Origin: Candidatus Hydrogenedentota bacterium | GTDB lineage: Bacteria; Hydrogenedentota; Hydrogenedentia; Hydrogenedentales; SLHB01 | Length of the DNA stretch: 7,884 nt | Direction of reading: 5' to 3' | NCBI GenBank assembly: GCA_007118235.1 | Contig: SKRY01000270.1 | Span: 1 to 7,884, forward strand | Part shown: piece after piece, positions 7,601 through 7,884 of the stretch | Numbering within the stretch: position 1 is the first letter of the stretch | Layout of the letters: every line of letters begins with the position of its first letter | Translations under genes and position numbers: made by a program | The notes under the pieces: model-generated | The model's input: only the letters and a program-made list of their open reading frames with translations | The model's database searches: none | Told to the model about the DNA's origin: nothing

Positions 7601-7884
7601 GCGGAAGCGGCGGCGGAGAAGTCCGCCCTGCTCACCGAAAGCATCGACGCGGCGAAGGATTATCTCGGCTTGAAAGCGGCCCAAATCATCTTGCGGGAAG
7701 CCATGGAGCGGTACCGCCGCGAGAATCAGGATCCTCTCTTGCAACGTTCCGCCGCAATCTTTCGAACCCTTACCCTCGGCTCCTTCGTTGACTTGCGGGC
7801 GGACCTCAACGAAAAGGACGAGTTCGTGCTTCAGGGCGTGCGGGTTGGCGAGCAGGAGCTAATCCCCGTGGACGGCATGAGCGA
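4604..7884 (+). CDS. yhaN: SbcC/Rad50-like SMC-type ATPase, YhaN type (3' end outside window)
   Basis: The frame is open from ATG 4604 to the right edge, giving 1093 codons plus 2 nt with no stop. The start overlaps the nuclease stop by one base (TGATG). The N-terminal ATPase lobe has Walker A G34-PNEAGKS-T42. Family-typical segments follow: FGLSHQSLVQGGQDIL (125-140) and LFSPRGRNP (174-182). From about residue 190 to 1035 it is charged, Glu/Arg/Ala-rich coiled coil, interrupted by GWRLVRRQWEAQRGPG at 547-562, a segment I associate with YhaN-like proteins. Its few cysteines form no CxxC, so there is no Rad50-type zinc hook. The C-terminal lobe begins near residue 1040 (RENQDPLLQ, then FRTLTLGSF). 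The window stops at GMS, just where the SDG signature region is expected, so signature motif, Walker B and D-loop are missing here. It probably works with the upstream nuclease as an ATP-gated DNA-end processing complex. Confidence 0.88.
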   Translation, partial: MRIDWLELRAFGMFDGGPLLDFSQCARGVHVVYGPNEAGKSTALRAITQGLYGIPTRSGDNFVHPYNKLRIAMSLSNEPDSLAFVRRKGAKSTLRDYPNDQEVIDDERMRNFLAGVDQNLFETLFGLSHQSLVQGGQDILQGGGELGQALFAAGSGLSEIRALQDTLRNDAAALFSPRGRNPRLNSLICDYRTAEQKEKDATLLTQDWLAKERELKELDARLADIDSQRDETTQTLRRLERYQKAFPLITSRREAQARLGDVSSAPQLREGFGELWRSARRDREKAEKDREKLTQKLEALEGERKPLAIDEVLLDQAESVERLWRDIARIVSARGDRDEKILPELRKAEAEIARLLEELKPGAPLAEAETLRLAPETRRGLQRLANKRQALLNAREGAEDALGRLTEERDALKEAIESAGALPDPQALETAIKRAQNAGDLEKAYADEQAQAQRRTDEAERQRKRLGCGWQDSVEELEQAPAPDHAKVERYSGLLHEQEQHAKQCDKERGRLKDECAKLEAELAAFADGALPAEGELEKTRRLRAQGWRLVRRQWEAQRGPGVMDEEDVRTFAEQQKASGNLADAFEAVVSRADDVADALRRESHRLADRDQRRQRLMQRERELANANKAQEAAQAEFKTVREEWEAVWAPVGITPGTPKEMEAWLSRRDKILEVASHARDSRDKAADIEAAIARHRSEIRSALTVMEAPGLEEMTLRQLMDYGEAIVKGAEEQRRTHEQHKEQLSKLSGQSIPEAEHQAEKARSQWKAWEREWTDVMKAMALSPDTDVDIAQEVASQFEQLASEWTQYANLKKRLDDIAEAEAAFAERAQVLGAELAPDLAERPPEQAMEDLHQRVQKQRAAYERSEQLDKEIEALRVELEEVEESLERSLEILKASCEEAGVPDVGEIPAVEERAAERDKWRAELERIDARLAEYAAGEALGAFIEAVTTEDPDRLEAQIARLQDELQRLSDERDESMRRAGGLRTEFEKFGREEAAAEAAAEKSALLTESIDAAKDYLGLKAAQIILREAMERYRRENQDPLLQRSAAIFRTLTLGSFVDLRADLNEKDEFVLQGVRVGEQELIPVDGMS

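Noticed and set aside
4604..7884. Rad50-type CxxC zinc hook in the ATPase coiled coil
   Set aside because: The coil contains only scattered cysteines (for example in LGCGW, KQCDK, DECAK and ASCEE), none in a CxxC arrangement.
1..7884. CRISPR arrays, tRNA or rRNA genes, insertion sequences, long direct repeats
   Set aside because: None was seen on either strand; the only non-coding stretch is the gap of about 210 bp, which contains no such element.

Overview
The window is about 60% GC by eye and almost entirely coding on the + strand. It holds five genes in two translationally coupled blocks, separated by a gap of about 210 bp. Nothing in it identifies the organism. Base composition, compact gene packing and Shine-Dalgarno-type ribosome sites fit a high-GC, probably Gram-negative or environmental bacterium, but no taxonomic marker is present. 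There are no rRNA or tRNA genes, insertion sequences, integrases or CRISPR arrays.

Block 1 (1-3127) looks like the core of a DISARM-type anti-phage system. It contains the C-terminal end of a DrmA-like helicase (5' end outside the window), then a complete DrmB-like DUF1998 protein with cysteine clusters, then a complete DrmC-like phospholipase D (PLD) family protein with one HKD motif. Both junctions are 4-nt ATGA overlaps, so the three genes are almost certainly one operon. In known DISARM systems DrmA and DrmB form a DNA-binding helicase complex. A DNA methyltransferase (drmMI or drmMII) and a class-specific gene (drmD or drmE) complete the locus. None of those partner genes is in this window; they would have to lie upstream of base 1.

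The gap (3128-3344) is locally AT-richer toward its right end. It carries a small hyphenated palindrome, a 5-bp hairpin and weak promoter-like hexamers. No strong terminator is visible.

Block 2 (3345-7884) is an SbcCD/Mre11-Rad50-like pair of the YhaO/YhaN type: a metallophosphoesterase nuclease with its full metal-binding motif set, overlapping by one base (TGATG) a very long SMC-like ATPase. The ATPase has an N-terminal Walker A motif and about 850 residues of coiled coil with no CxxC zinc hook. It runs off the right edge just where the ABC signature should begin, so the signature and Walker B lie outside the window.

Together the window joins a DISARM helicase/DUF1998/PLD core to a DNA-end-processing nuclease-ATPase pair on the same strand. 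Whether block 2 is an accessory of the defence locus or an unrelated repair operon next to it cannot be settled from this sequence. That question is the main point of interest.
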